Shown here one piece after another: positions 50,501 to 61,634 of a stretch of 64,000 nucleotides of DNA. The position numbers were made by a program, and so were the translations under genes. Location of the stretch: contig CM046833.1 of assembly GCA_025618425.1 (NCBI GenBank), forward strand, positions 5,290,356 to 5,354,355, given 5' to 3'. Numbering within the stretch: position 1 is the stretch's first letter; each line of letters starts with the position of its first letter. The stretch comes from Heliocidaris tuberculata (lineage: Eukaryota > Echinodermata > Echinoidea > Camarodonta > Echinometridae). The notes beneath the pieces were generated by a model. It saw only the letters and a list, made by a program, of their open reading frames with translations. It was not told the origin of the DNA and did not search any database.

Positions 50501-53500
50501 TATGGAATTGCCCTGTAGAGAATCCTTCCATCTATCTTCGGATCAAAAGCCTAAGTTCTCTGAATCCCTACTTCTCCAAATGAAATATAATCTTGAGACT
50601 ACCAATGGCATGATATCTTCTATCTCAAACCTGCAGGCTTGCCCCCTACATGAACCCCCTCCAGGGAGCAGGAACTCCAGCAGGACTGATCCACAGTCAA
50701 GAGGGTGGTCTGGTCCAGGCCCAAAGGGTCCCAACCTCTGGTTCAGCAGCCAGCAGCAGGGAATCCACTCAGAGCAGCCATGAGTTTGAGAACGTACTTA
50801 GCAATGTCATGCAAGGTAGGGAGCGAGTTATAGTCAAACATGCTTTACCGACCACCTCTCTTTACAGACCATCATTTTTGATTCCCTTGAACAGTGTTAC
50901 CTATTCATACATCTGTTGAATATATCTTTTAATGGAGACCCCCTGCCTGTAAGGACCAATTTTTTTTTGTCTCCCTTGAGCAGATTTTATGTAGAGGTTT
51001 CACTATACAACATTCTTTGTTGCTACTCAAAATACTCAACTTGTTGGGCTGATTTTTAAAAACAGTAAGTCCAGGGGGTAGGTATTCTAAAAGTTTTTTC
51101 ATATATATTTTAGGGACAGATATTTTGATTAAATTGCAAACAAATCAAAACACTGGTCAGTGACTGCATGTAGGTGACTGCATATGCAGAAAACAACTTT
51201 GCATATAAAAAGTTTGAATTTAAAATTTGTTCATGGCAATTCAAATGAAGATAAATAATTTTCATAATACCATCCCAGAGTTTTTATAATTTTCTCATAT
51301 ATTGCCTCGCATACTAACTTTTTTCTTTTCTAATTTTGACATTTATTATGTAGTTATCTGAGTGGATGTTTTTTGAACTACATTGTACAGCTAAATTTTA
51401 TTCTGTTATGTACTTTTTGGTTCCATTTTATGCAGGTAGCAGTGTGCCAGGACATTATCAGCCGGAGCCACCACCACCACACAGCCAGCATGGAATACCA
51501 CTTCAGCAGATCCCATCCTTACCATCAGGCCAACAACCCTCTCCACCCCTCCAGCAAGGTCCAGCCCACACCGGTGCTGGCGATGCCTACCACATAGAGG
51601 ATCTCTCCCATGCCACCCACAACACCTCCCACAGCCGTATGGCTTCATCCACCTCCGGAGGCACGATGAACACGGCACCTGTAAGCATTGGTGGGTGCGT
51701 CAATACCACCAAGAGCAACTCGCGGGTCATCGCTTCCACTGGGCGAACGCCTAAGAAGCGTGCTGCGCCAGGTTTGAGCCCCAAGCAGCCTAGCAAGCCA
51801 CCAAGCATGCGAGCACCGATGACGCAAATAATGACACCACAGGGGTATCAACAACCTCAGCAGGTGCAGCAGCAGCAGCAGCAGCGCCCAAGGGAACGTA
51901 TCAGCTTCAGCAAGCACTGTCAGACAGAACCTCTCTTCCAACAGGTCTACCAGGCATCCATGCAGTTCGCCAAAGAGAAGGAACTTCCCGAGGGCCTGGA
52001 GTTCACCGAGGATGAGAAAGAGAAGAAGATATCGGGTGTGGTTGCAAACAAAGATTTTGACGTCCTAGTGGAGTTTGGCCCGTTCACTGGAGAGTTTGTG
52101 AAGGAGGGTCTAGGGTGTTTCAACCCAAATACTTGGGAGGTAATAATGAAGCAAAATCTTGGATAACATCTCAATGACATTGTTGTATTGGCATGATTAA
52201 AGATAAAGTTGAGTTCTGGTGATGCGATTACAATGTGAAAGAATTTGTCTCAAAGCAATCAGGAAATTTTCGTCATGTAGACCTACATTGTACATTAGAA
52301 TTTGTGTATACCATCAGGTTTTGGAATTATCAAAATGATGAGAAATTGACCCAGTCTCGCCGAAAATCACTTGCACTCTACACAGAATTGGGTATGTAGG
52401 ACTGAACACACGCGTGGCATGAATGTTTGGCCCGAACATTTCAGCTATTTCTTGTCATAGAGCCTGATCGGTTAAGAGTGAGCATTGGGGTGAAAATTTA
52501 ATTTTCAGATTTTTATGATGAAATCACTTTCAGGTTTTTCATTAATATCTGAAGTTACTAAAATTCATGTTTGTTTAATTGATAAGGTCGGGAAAGTCAT
52601 TGGATTGGCCCATTTTTCAACAGGGGTGATGAACACTAATGTCACGGACGGACATTTTCTAGAAAGATTGATTAGGTCCTAGTTTAACCCTCTCTAAACT
52701 TTCTGAAGTTTTGTTAGCAAATAATTATAGATCAAACACCATTCCATTGAAAACCAAAAAATATTTGAAAATATTTGTACAGAAATGGTTGTGCCGCATG
52801 GTCATTCACATCTTGATGCAAATTTGTCCGTCCGTGACAGAAAAAATTTGTAAAAGTTTTTTTTTTCCACTGGTGGGGCAAAAGTAAAAATGAAAACCAT
52901 GCTGAGCTATCTCACTAGCTAGAGACCTATACCATGTATGAATAAAACCTTGATCAATTAAATATACATATACTAAAGACGAATTTGAAAATTGTCACGG
53001 ACGGACACTAATTTTGTCACGGACGGACAGTGCAATGTACTGAAATGGTAAATGCTGTGAGATTTCAAATTCAATGAATTGTTTTATTGCTTATTGGTTC
53101 ATGGAACATATTTCATCCAAAATATCACGTACAGTGAAACCTGTCTATAAAGACCGCTCAAGACAGACAAGAAAAGCTGTCTTTACGAGCAGGTGGTCTT
53201 TACCTACAGGTTCCTTTAATACATGATTTAATGAGAAACGGTTTTTAAGGGAAACAAAAATTGTGGTCTTTATAGACAGGTAGTCTTTCTATACAGGTGG
53301 TCGCTAAAGCAGGTTGGACTGTATATGGTATTGTGATCCCCCATATGACTGCAAAAATTACCCCCCCACCCTGCCCCAATTTTTTTCTTTTTCAAGCTAA
53401 TAAAATAATGTCATAAAAACCTAATGATTTTGCTATGGCTCTAATGGGAGCCAGCCTGCATTATCAGTTTGCAAAAGACATCCATTACAGGTGTATACAG

Positions 53501-56500
53501 AAGATGAATACTTATTTTCTTACTTATTTATTTATTAATATTATTATAGCTATTATTGTACATGCAGCTGATATTTTGGTCATTAGCAACCTGTAAAAAG
53601 TTTTAGATTCAACATTAATACCAAAGCTTGATCAATATTCAAATTAAATTACAAGTTGTGCTTGAAAATTATAAACATTGGAGGTCAGATGTGGTACCAG
53701 ATCGCAAGAGCCATGTTTGGACTCTATTTTGTAAGAATGCTTTGAATTAGTTGTAACGTTTGAGACAAATAGAGATTCTTTGTAGTTCAGGATCATACAC
53801 GGCCAACAATTTAAAAGAATTGTGTAATCACATAACAAGAAGAAACCTTTTTAGACACTATATGATTTTAAATGCTCATAATTTAATTGGTTGCATCAAC
53901 CCTGAAACAGTTTTTTTATGGGGAAGGGGGTCAGAAAGTTATAATATATGACTTACACTAGTCCTGTTGGGCAATCCCTCAACTAACAGGACATAATTAG
54001 GCTCTATGGGCTTTGTACACTCAACTGTTGCCATTAGGGCCTTTGTCCAGAAGGCTATAGATTTTACTTAAAAAGTAAACTATGGTATGAGAAAGATTTA
54101 ACCAATGATGTTTGATTTTGGTCACCTACATGACTGTAATGTTAAAGGGTTATATTTTGAAAGCTTACATCACATTCTTCTCAACATGTTCATTTTGGTC
54201 TGTAGTATATATTGTACATGTAAAGCTGTATTGTACACTACATGAGTACATGCACTTGTACATTGTATATACACTACAATACAGGCATCCACTTTTGACA
54301 TAGATTCCACTTAAAAACTAAGGTTTTCAAACTAAGTTTTGCTTAATAGTGGAATAAAATCAATTTCAAACAAAAAGTAGAAAGCAAGAAGTACGTACGT
54401 GCAATTTTAGATAGGAACACATGCAGCTTTTAAATTAATGTCCGTCCGTGACGCTCAAAATGTCCGTCCGTGACGCCCAAATGTCCGTCCGTGACAAAAA
54501 GTTTTCGGACCTCTAGCAAAAGTCACAGCTTGCTTTAAAATTCTATGTATGTGACAGGGAAGTCAATTTACTTGACTAACATTTGCAGTCAAAAAAATTT
54601 GTCAGTGACAGTTTGTTTAGATAGAAATGACAAAAGATTACCGATAAGTCAAGAAACCCATTTCTATCTTGTCCGTCCGTGACATTGAATATTTAATGGA
54701 TTCTATTTTTAGTAGGTAACCATGGCAACCAAATTTTATCATCATTTAGCACCTTCAGTGGTACCCTTCACAATGAAACATAAAATAGCTCAACACATCC
54801 CATAACTTATTTTTTACAGGCCTTCAAACTTTCAAAATTTGTCAAATGTCCGTCCGTGACTAACCGATCAGGCTCCATATTTCGAATATGAGGGCATTTG
54901 AAGAGTAATCATTGTGAGGGGACTTTTCTACTATCATGTTCTTCCAAACTGATATAATAGGAATGAGAAAGCTCACAAATTATTTTTCACCTTTCTCAAA
55001 ACTCAACCTTCTCTTTATGCATGATATACATGTACACTATACAGTCAACCTCGCTTAACCCTTTCATGACAGGAATTATTTAAGGGCTAAATCGATCACA
55101 TTTTCTTCTTAAAATTGGCAACAATAATATTTTTCTTTTAGTGCTACATGGTTCTAATAAGATGTAAATGTCTTGAAGACCATATACATGGTTAGGAACT
55201 TTGTTGAAAAGTTTTAAAAATTGCCAATTTTGATAAAAAACGAAGATTTTGAACATCTCAATGTGTTGCCAATTTAAGGATTTAAAAGCTTATTCTTCTT
55301 TTTAAAATTCCTGGCATCAAACGCAAAGTGGTCATGCCACAAAAAGGGATACAGTGTGTGCAGAAATTTTTGCTCTTTCTGTGAATGCATCTGGTATATT
55401 TTTTAGAGCTCTGAATCAAAAGTTATTGAGCTAAACCACAAAATGTGGTCAGTTGTCTCGAAAGGGTTAAGTCTACATCGCATGTGGTAGTATAATCCCA
55501 ATGAATCCACCAACTACGAAGCTTGGCATTCCCGAGATATGTTAGATGTTAGGGGCGGGGACAACGCGTCAGTTGAATTTTCTTTGACTTCTGCACAAGT
55601 CGAAAATTGCCTAAGTGGACGCATTTCACTCGGTCTCATCAAGATCGACTTAATCGAAGTTGACTGTACATGTATGTGCACTATATCTTCTCAAAATTGA
55701 GATGAAAGTCTACAATGGATGTATCCTTTTTTTCTTAAATTCTTGAAAGTATTTTTCTGCACTAGCATTGTACATACCAGTTTAAAATCTTCATTGGCTT
55801 AGATAGGGTTTTAAGCAAATGAACAGGAAATCTGGGGCTGGGCATATGTTGAAAAGTGGTTCGTCATGACCATCCACCACAATCTCGAAACTGGGCCTGG
55901 CACCACTTTTGGTGGGGGGGGGGGGGGAGGCATAATGGAACTTGCCCTTTTAATGTTTGTTTGATTTTGATTATTCTTGATAATGTATGGTACAGCAAGA
56001 GACCAGATACCTTTGACTTGCCAAAGGTCTCATTTTTACCCATTGCCTACTGGGTGGTTCCTGGGTGGTTCCTGTATTAAGCATATATAGGAATAAGAGA
56101 ATTCAGTAGCCAACGGTTAATACCTTGTGCTGATTTGACTTTTGTATTGTCTTGATTCGCAAAGGTGTGCGTGAGGGGACAGACCTGGTACTACATCGAT
56201 GGAGCCACAGACCCCAACAACTGGATGCACCATATCCAGTATGCCAGGAACAGCGACGAGCAGAACATGGAGGCCTACCAGTTCTATGGGGACATCTACT
56301 TCCGCACTACCAAACCCATCAAAGCGGGGATGGAGCTGAGGGTCTTCTACAGTGAGCAGTACTGTAAACATGTCGGCTTCAAGGCCTGTCTCAACAACTT
56401 GCTCTATTTCAAAGGTATGCCTACCTGATCCAAATGAGTACTGAGTACTGGTAATGCGCTATTTTTACCATCAAGTTTTTACTAGGCATAATTTGCATGC

Positions 56501-58832
56501 ATGTGTTAGTATACAAATAATTCATGTTTGAGAGTGCATTAGTGAATATGCACTGCACGAATGTTAAGTCACAAGTGGATAATGAATGAGACTTGTCGAG
56601 TTCATTATCCCATTGTGACTTATCTGAGTGTATTGCATGTCACTAATGCAAGAGCCACAAAACATGAATTATTCGTTTTATAAAAACGGGCCGACGACAT
56701 GAATATAAGTAAAAAAAAAAAAAATGGTTAAAAACCCATTTGAAACACTAAGAATTATCATGAAGGCCGCCATTTGCTCTTCTTGATGACATCACTTAAG
56801 CGCAGCCAAAGAGCATAATGCATGTTTCAGTGCGCCCATCAAAGTCCTTGCTATAGACCTTGCCATATAAACTACGCTCATTTCACCGTGTATTAAGTTT
56901 GTACGCGCATCCCAGGCGTGCATTATCACTTTTTTGATGGGAACTTTTTTTGCACGGTCATGAGGGTAGGAAAGAAGAGTGCAAAGTCAGGTGGTATCAT
57001 TTGACCAATTAGAATGCCTACATTCTGGAACCCGTTTTATAACGGAGTGTAACACATTTGAAAGTCAAGAAAATTGAGTGTCGGCTTCAAGGAATGCCTC
57101 AACAACTTGCTCTGTTTTAGGTACGCTACTTGATGCAGATATTGAAGATATAAATTGTTTATACAGTAGTTATCAAAGAGCTCCACAGTAACTTTAAAAA
57201 GTGGTCTGGATTAAAATTTTTGGGGTCCATTTATTAGACCTATATTAGTGTCAGGTCCTAGTTATGATGGTGAAAATGCATATTAAAAAAATGCAAATAT
57301 TACTCTCTATTTTGGTAGTAAACTGTATAATATATATATATGTATGTATAGCATTAACAGATGCATACTAACTGTCTTTTCCCTTTTGCTGTGTAGATGC
57401 CGAGAGGTTTGAGTGCAGAGACTGCGACAACCGCTACACAAACTCTAAGAGCCTGTTTCGACACATCAAGTTTGAACACAACAAAGAGAACAACCTGATC
57501 CCACCTGATCATGTGGAACCAGCCAAGAGTGCTCCGCCTCCTAAGCCAAAGATACCCAACCTGATGACCATCAAGGACGTTGCAGCAAAAATGGCTAGAG
57601 ACAAAGAGCGCAATGCGGAGAAGAACAAGACTAGGGAGCGACCGAAAGTGGACAAGTCCAAGAGGTTCTTGAAAGTCAAACTTGTTCCACTTGGAAAGTC
57701 TGCTGAGAAAAAAGAGAAAGAAGAGGAGTTTGCCTGCAAGAGATGTAGGAAGAAGTTCCCATCAGAGGGACACTTGAAAGAACATGCTGCCTTCCACAAG
57801 GAAATGAAAGACGTGAAGCCAATATGCGAGGTCTGTGGACTTGAATGTAAGCATAACAAAGCTTTGAAGCAGCACCAGTTGTCGCACAACCCTGATGCAT
57901 ACCAATGTGAGTTCTGCAAGAGGTACTTCAGGAGGAAGGGCTGCCTTGTGTACCACTTGCGGCACATCCACCAGACCTTTGTGGGCGAGAAATGGACCCG
58001 GGGCAACATGCAGGAGCAGATGACAAGATACGTGGGGCCGGGCGAGGAAGATGAGGATGAGGAATTCCACCCTGAGCTTCCCAAGGACATGTTAGGTAAG
58101 CATATACTCATCAAGTCCAAGAAGCCCAGGGTTTTTAAATGCCAGTTCTGCCCCAAGAAATTCATAAGGCACAACTTGGTGTGCAAGCATGAAAGAATTG
58201 TACACATGAACAATGGACGTTTTAAATGCGAGTTCTGCTCAAAGACATTCATGGAGGAGTACAACTACACACTGCATAAACGGAAGCATACAAAAGAACG
58301 TCCGTTTAAATGCTCGGAATGTCCTCAGTCCTTTGCATCGGAGAAGGCACTCATAAACCACCAACCCGAGCACCGAGGCGAAAGACCTTTCAAATGCGAC
58401 GAGTGTGGAAAAGCATTTCGGACCAGAAAGTACATGCTCAAGCACAAGCGAAGGCAGCACACCACACCATCCAGAATCTTTGAGTGCAGCTACTGTGAAA
58501 AGACGTTCAAGGACAACACGGGGCGAGAGCGTCATGAGCGCCGTCACAAGGGCATCCGGCCTCACGTGTGCCTGACTTGTGGGAAAGCGTTTGGGACCAA
58601 GTATTCTTTGCAGACTCATTTGCAGGTGCATACAGGAGAGAAGAAGTTCTCATGTCACATCTGTGGCCAGAGATTTGCCCTGAACAACACCCTTGTAAGG
58701 CACCTCTTGCGCCATGACAAGATGACCGTCCCTTCGGACCAACCCATTATTGCTATGCAGGAAGAAGTTACTATTCCAAACAATTCAACAGCTAGCACAG
58801 GACTCCAAGAAGTCCAACAGCAACCATCATAG
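47401..58832 (+). CDS. PR-domain C2H2 zinc-finger protein, gene 2 (five coding exons, joined CDS)
   Basis: The coding exons are 47401-47552, 50637-50815, 51436-52139, 56165-56414 and 57397-58832. They join in frame to 2721 nt, or 906 residues. Every junction is GT-AG with matching phases (2, 1, 0, 1). The start ATG has A at -3 and G at +4. Residues 1-290 are low-complexity and rich in Q, P, S and H. A PR/SET-type domain covers about 293-412, with FGPFTGE, NWM, ARNSDEQN and VFYSEQY, the hallmarks of the PRDM family. Eleven C2H2 fingers follow, from about 433 to 875. PRDM proteins are nuclear DNA-binding regulators, and some methylate histone H3; whether this one does cannot be read from sequence. 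I see no KRAB or SSXRD segment. The subfamily is unassigned: PRDM9-like features occur in the PR motifs, but the finger array is not a uniform tandem array. Gene 1 upstream is a paralogue. Confidence 0.9.
47486..47630 (+). repeat. 74-bp tandem duplication covering the end and splice donor of gene 2 exon 1
   Basis: The block from TACATTACCAGCACCAGCAA to CTCAGGTTA occurs at 47486-47556 and again at 47560-47630 with no mismatch that I can see. Both copies end in the same donor, CTCAG|gtta. Use of the second donor adds 74 nt and shifts the frame. Confidence 0.85.
47818..48695. mobile_element. Foldback element in gene 2 intron 1, interrupted by another MITE
   Basis: The sequence at 47818-48001 is complementary to 48010-48113 plus 48621-48695. 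It starts with AGAGGTTTTGAGTTAC and ends with AAATCAAAACCTCT. The arms meet at GTAACGTGAGTAAC words around a G run at 48001-48008. Confidence 0.8.
48114..48620. mobile_element. 507-bp MITE nested in the right arm of the foldback
   Basis: The termini AGTTACGTTCACACG and, inverted, AGCTACGTTCATACG are flanked by ATT on both sides. The intact left arm of the host gives the empty site and confirms the 3-bp duplication. Inside, AACTTTAAGTTTCGC-like words recur many times. Confidence 0.75.
49731..50147. repeat. Cluster of GTCGGACGTACA motifs
   Basis: TGTCGGACGTACA occurs at 49731 and 49754, its complement at about 49781-49791, and the variant TGTTGGACGTACA at 50134. The ends of a host element are not defined. 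Confidence 0.45.
50637..50815 (+). CDS. Gene 2 coding exon 2
   Basis: The acceptor is ...cctgcag|G and the donor ATGCAAG|gtaggg. Joined to exon 1 (AG+G gives R), it reads LAPYMNPLQGAGTPAG and ends HEFENVLSNVMQ. It is a low-complexity linker with no recognised domain. The other two frames also look open but do not fit the flanking phases. Confidence 0.75.
51436..52139 (+). CDS. Gene 2 coding exon 3: Q/P/S-rich region and N-terminal half of the PR domain
   Basis: The exon runs from acceptor tatgcag| to donor TGGGAG|gtaata. The first about 180 residues are disordered in composition, with a poly-Q tract encoded by CAG repeats near 51868-51885. From KELPEGLEF onward the sequence is the first half of a PR/SET domain, with EFGPFTGEF matching the conserved GPF/YxGE core. 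The intron falls in phase 0 after TWE, so exon 4 continues the strand as WEVCVRG. Confidence 0.88.
52460..54875. mobile_element. 2.4-kb non-autonomous DNA transposon with GAGCCTGATCGGTTA termini and nine 14-bp internal repeats
   Basis: Inverted termini GAGCCTGATCGGTTA lie at both ends and are flanked by CATA on each side (52456-52459 and 54876-54879). The same host repeat without the insertion, at 39701-40097, reads CGTCATATTTCG with a single CATA, which proves a 4-bp target duplication. Inside, TGTCCGTCCGTGAC or its complement starts at 52641, 52825, 52994, 53016, 54439, 54461, 54482, 54670 and 54847. No transposase frame is present. It lies in intron 3 of gene 2, between the two halves of the PR domain. 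The superfamily is not assigned. Confidence 0.88.
53130..53323. mobile_element. Tc1/mariner-type MITE
   Basis: It starts TACAGTGAAACCTGTCTATA and ends, read inverted, TACAGTCCAACCTGC, consistent with TA target duplication. It is nested inside the 2.4-kb element. Confidence 0.55.
55040..55668. mobile_element. Tc1/mariner-type MITE carrying a nested TTAA-type MITE
   Basis: Termini TACAGTCAACCTCGCTTAA and, inverted, TACAGTCAACTTCGATTAA lie at the two ends with TA. A piggyBac-like MITE has inserted at its internal TTAA. Confidence 0.7.
55059..55466. mobile_element. piggyBac-like MITE, copy 2
   Basis: It is bounded by TTAA (55055-55058 and 55467-55470). Termini are CCCTTTC and GAAAGGG. The body closely matches 41107-41517. 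Confidence 0.8.
56165..56414 (+). CDS. Gene 2 coding exon 4: C-terminal half of the PR domain
   Basis: The acceptor is cgcaaag| and the exon is phase 0 at its start, phase 1 at its end (TTCAAAG|gtatgc). It encodes 83 residues, including IDGATDPNNWMHHIQYARN, SDEQNMEAYQFYGDIYFRT and MELRVFYSEQY. These align residue for residue with the NWMRYV, EEQNLVAFQY and ELLVWYGDEYG motifs of canonical PRDM proteins. The aromatic Y of the last motif is retained. The partly degraded 3' end of this exon recurs at 57080. Confidence 0.92.
57080..57120 (+). pseudogene. Relict duplicate of the 3' end of gene 2 exon 4
   Basis: GTCGGCTTCAAGGAATGCCT, the following AACAACTTGCTCTGTTTTAG and gtacgc match positions 56372-56414 and that exon's donor, with a few substitutions. 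Two bases are missing just before the donor, so the copy would leave phase 2 instead of phase 1 and could not splice in frame to either finger exon. No 5' part of the exon is visible next to it; repeat-like sequence replaces it. Confidence 0.75.
57397..58832 (+). CDS. Gene 2 coding exon 5: 11 C2H2 zinc fingers, terminal exon A
   Basis: The acceptor is gctgtgtag|. The G left by exon 4 plus AT makes the first D, giving DAERFECRDC, a finger directly after the PR domain as in other PRDM proteins. Eleven C2H2 units follow. Fingers 3-4 form a paired module, CxxCGLEC...H then YQCEFC...H, followed by a VGEKWTRG linker. The later fingers have near-consensus TGEK-type linkers (HTKERPFKC, HTGEKKFSC). 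The C-terminus carries an AMQEEV motif also found at the end of the 62.39-kb exon. Stop TAG at 58830-58832. I see no canonical AATAAA within 500 bp. Confidence 0.93.
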
Positions 58833-59108
58833 AGATATCCAGACACCCCCATTTCCAACTTTAGGTGATCATCAGATTAACAAGGCGAGCTGAAGTTCTT
58901 TTGTGGCATATTATTTTGCGAACCCTTTTCTTGCATTATTATGGGTGGCTTCGTTGTTTGCTGTCCCCTCTGCTTTCTTTTTTTATGTCATTGGAAATCT
59001 GGATTAATTTTCATCTTTTAATCAAAATCATCATACACCAACTAGGTTTTTCAGGTTGTCCCTTGCTACTTCTCTCAAATGAAATGGATCAAATGTAAAA
59101 AAATCATT

Positions 59109-59431
59109 GGTCCGTATTCTCGAAAGGCACCTAACTTAAGCCCCCGCCTAAGTGTGTAGATTTAGGCCACCGAATTATGGAGAGCCAAATGTCACCCTGT
59201 TTTAATCCTACAAAATCACCATAGTTTTAGGACTAAATACAAATACAAAAACCGACAAGATAGAATTAATTTCTGATGCTTATTTCATGGCAGAAAATAA
59301 TTTTGTTTCTTTATTTTGTTACATAAATATAGTCATTTATACGGGACTTAGGGGTTGACGAATGGCCTTCCATAAATCAGTGGCCTGAGTTAAGCCAGGC
59401 TTAACTTAGGCCACTTTCAAGAATACGGGCC
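59109..59431. mobile_element. 323-bp MITE between the two finger exons
   Basis: The termini GGTCCGTATTCTCGAAAG and, inverted, GGCCCGTATTCTTGAAAG enclose further CTAACTTAAG/CTTAACTTAG complementarity. Confidence 0.7.
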
Positions 59432-59689
59432 AGTTTCTTCATGTTATAATGATTGCTTAGGTCAATTGAATATAAGTGGATAATGATACCAAATAACTGA
59501 ATTCAAGATATCTATGAAAAAAACAACAACACCCTGCTGCATGTATACTGGGTCCATGCTAAATGCACTGTTATGAAGAGGAGATCACAGCAACATTAAT
59601 AAGTATTTATTAGCCAAAGACAGGGTTCACCAAAGACAAGCAGTAGGAGAATGAACAGTGTGTCCCCCCCCCCCCCCAAAAAAAAAAAA

Positions 59690-60715
59690 AAAAAAAAAAG
59701 TTAACAGTTGGAGAAAGTCTCCCTGAATGAATATTTCAAAATATTTTCAGGAAATTTTCATGTTATTGAATAGCTTAGGGTCTCTCCTATAACATGACAC
59801 AAGAAAAATCTGACGACATGTTTTGCTTGAGTGAGCAAATGCCACTTTTGTGAAAGGGTGCAACATTCAGACTTGACAAGAATTGGTATTTGGTCTGGTT
59901 GGTATGAACAAAGTTAAGAACCTTTAAAAGTTGACAGCTGGAAAAAAGTCTCCCCAAACAAATATTTCAAAATATTTTCAATAACTTTTCATACCTGTGG
60001 ATAACTTAGGATCTCTTTTATCAAAAGACACTAAAACATTGAACAATATTTTATGCTTGAGTAAGCAATAGCTACTGTACAATGTACTTTTGTGAAAGTG
60101 TGCATTTCATTTCACTTCACAAATGTTTGTATTTTTTCCTGGCTGGTATCAGCAAAGTTGCGAGTGAGGAAAAGGCTTAAAAATTTCATATTCTAATCAT
60201 TAATAGTCATTTGTGCAAGAACAGACTTTGTTCTCTGTATGTCCCGATATTTCCCATCAAAACTTTATGGTTGACGGTGCAAGCCAACTTAAATTTAAAA
60301 ACTCACAGAAAAGTAATATGTCAAAACACTCAATAAAGTAGTTCATTGCTCACTCTAGCATAAAATGTTGACAGGATATGAAAGGGTATACAGAAAACAA
60401 ACACTGTTCCTTCAACAGTTGTCTTTTATTGATCAGATATGCACATTTCTAAGCCTTTTCACAACCCTCAACTTTGCTGATACCAAACATAACCAATACA
60501 AATTCATTTCAAGTCTGGATTTTGCACCCTTTCACAAAAGTTGATTGTGCTCCCTCAAGCATGAAATATCGCCAGATTTGTTGGTGTCTTTTAAAAGAAG
60601 AGACCCCACGCTAAGTTACATGTAGCATTGCTAACCACAGGTATACAAATTTCATTAAAATATTTGAAATTTCTTTTTTAAAGACTTTTTCGAACTGTCA
60701 TCTTTTTTCAGAATG
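59690..60715. repeat. Direct and inverted repeat block between exons 5 and 6
   Basis: A unit of about 230 bp (TCTCCC...ATATTTCAAAATATTTTC...CTTGAGT...CTTTTGTGAAAG...) lies in tandem at about 59700 and 59935. It recurs inverted at 60440-60712, making a large imperfect palindrome flanked by C/A homopolymers. Confidence 0.65.
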
Positions 60716-61045
60716 CACTGTATGTGCCTTACGGTATCCCCCACCCCCCCCCCCCCAAAAAAAAAAAAATTGGGAGGGGGAACAAAAACACACTTGGGGG
60801 GGGGGGGAGGGGGTACATATTGTTTACATGTTTGTTAATAAATAATGCTTACAAAAAATATTTTTCGGGAATGAAAAATACTACCTTCACCCGGGATCCA
60901 CCAGTCGAAGATGATTGGAATCAATGATTGGTCATATGAATTTCTCATTAGAATATTAATGTAAGTCTCCCGTTGCTTCAGATTTTTTTTCCACAAGGAT
61001 GTTGGGGTTCTGATAAGTCTTTTCTGTATCAAGAAATGTATAATC

Positions 61046-61634
61046 CTGAAAGGAGAATGAAACCCTGGGGAAAAATCAATTTTAATGAAAAGAGAATATA
61101 GAGAGAAGCAATTTAAAAAAAAGTTCCATCAAAATCGGTTACGAAATGAGAAAATTATGAAAGTTTGAAAAGCCTCAATTTACTTTCTGTGGCGATCCTC
61201 AAATTGGCAATGTTGCTTCAAAGTGACAGGTTTAGAGTACAACTCTCCATATGTTTTGTACACAAAATTTCATATTTTCTCCATTATCTGTAAAGATGCT
61301 GCTTGTCTTTTTGTGAACTCAACATATGTTGTGTCAAATACATTTTCCCATGATATATCTTGAGCTAAGAAGGAGACAAGCTGCACCTTGAGAGATACTG
61401 GGGAAAATATGAAATTTTGTGTACAAAACATATGGAGAGTTGTACTACTAAACCTGTCACTTTGAAGGAACATTGCCAATTTGAGGATCGCCGTAGAAAG
61501 TAAATTGAGACTTTTCAAACTTTCATCACTTTCTCATTTCTTAACCGATTTTGATGGAACTTTTTTTAAATTGCTTCTCTCTATCCTCTCTTTTCATTAA
61601 AATTGATTTTTCCCTAGGGTTCCATTCTCCTGTA
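61046..61634. mobile_element. 589-bp foldback element just upstream of exon 6
   Basis: The left arm (GGAGAATGAAACCCTGGGGA ... CAAATTGGCAATGTTGC ... CCATATGTTTTGTACACAAA) is repeated inverted to 61634. The single-copy centre is about 110 bp. A partial sister copy lies at 31271. Confidence 0.85.

Larger units (their letters stand above)
52197..55018. mobile_element. TTAA-flanked MITE, copy B, split by the 2.4-kb transposon
   Basis: The sequences at 52197-52459 and 54876-55018 together match copy A at 39701-40097 along its length, interrupted at a single point by the GAGCCTGATCGGTTA element. The right TTAA has decayed to TTAT. Confidence 0.75.

Noticed and set aside
52641..54860. Array of TGTCCGTCCGTGAC as a possible CRISPR-like array
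   Set aside because: Spacing is irregular, both orientations occur, the genome is eukaryotic, and the motifs are enclosed by transposon termini.
57509..58264. 251-codon minus-strand frame
   Set aside because: It is a shadow of the gene 2 finger exon.
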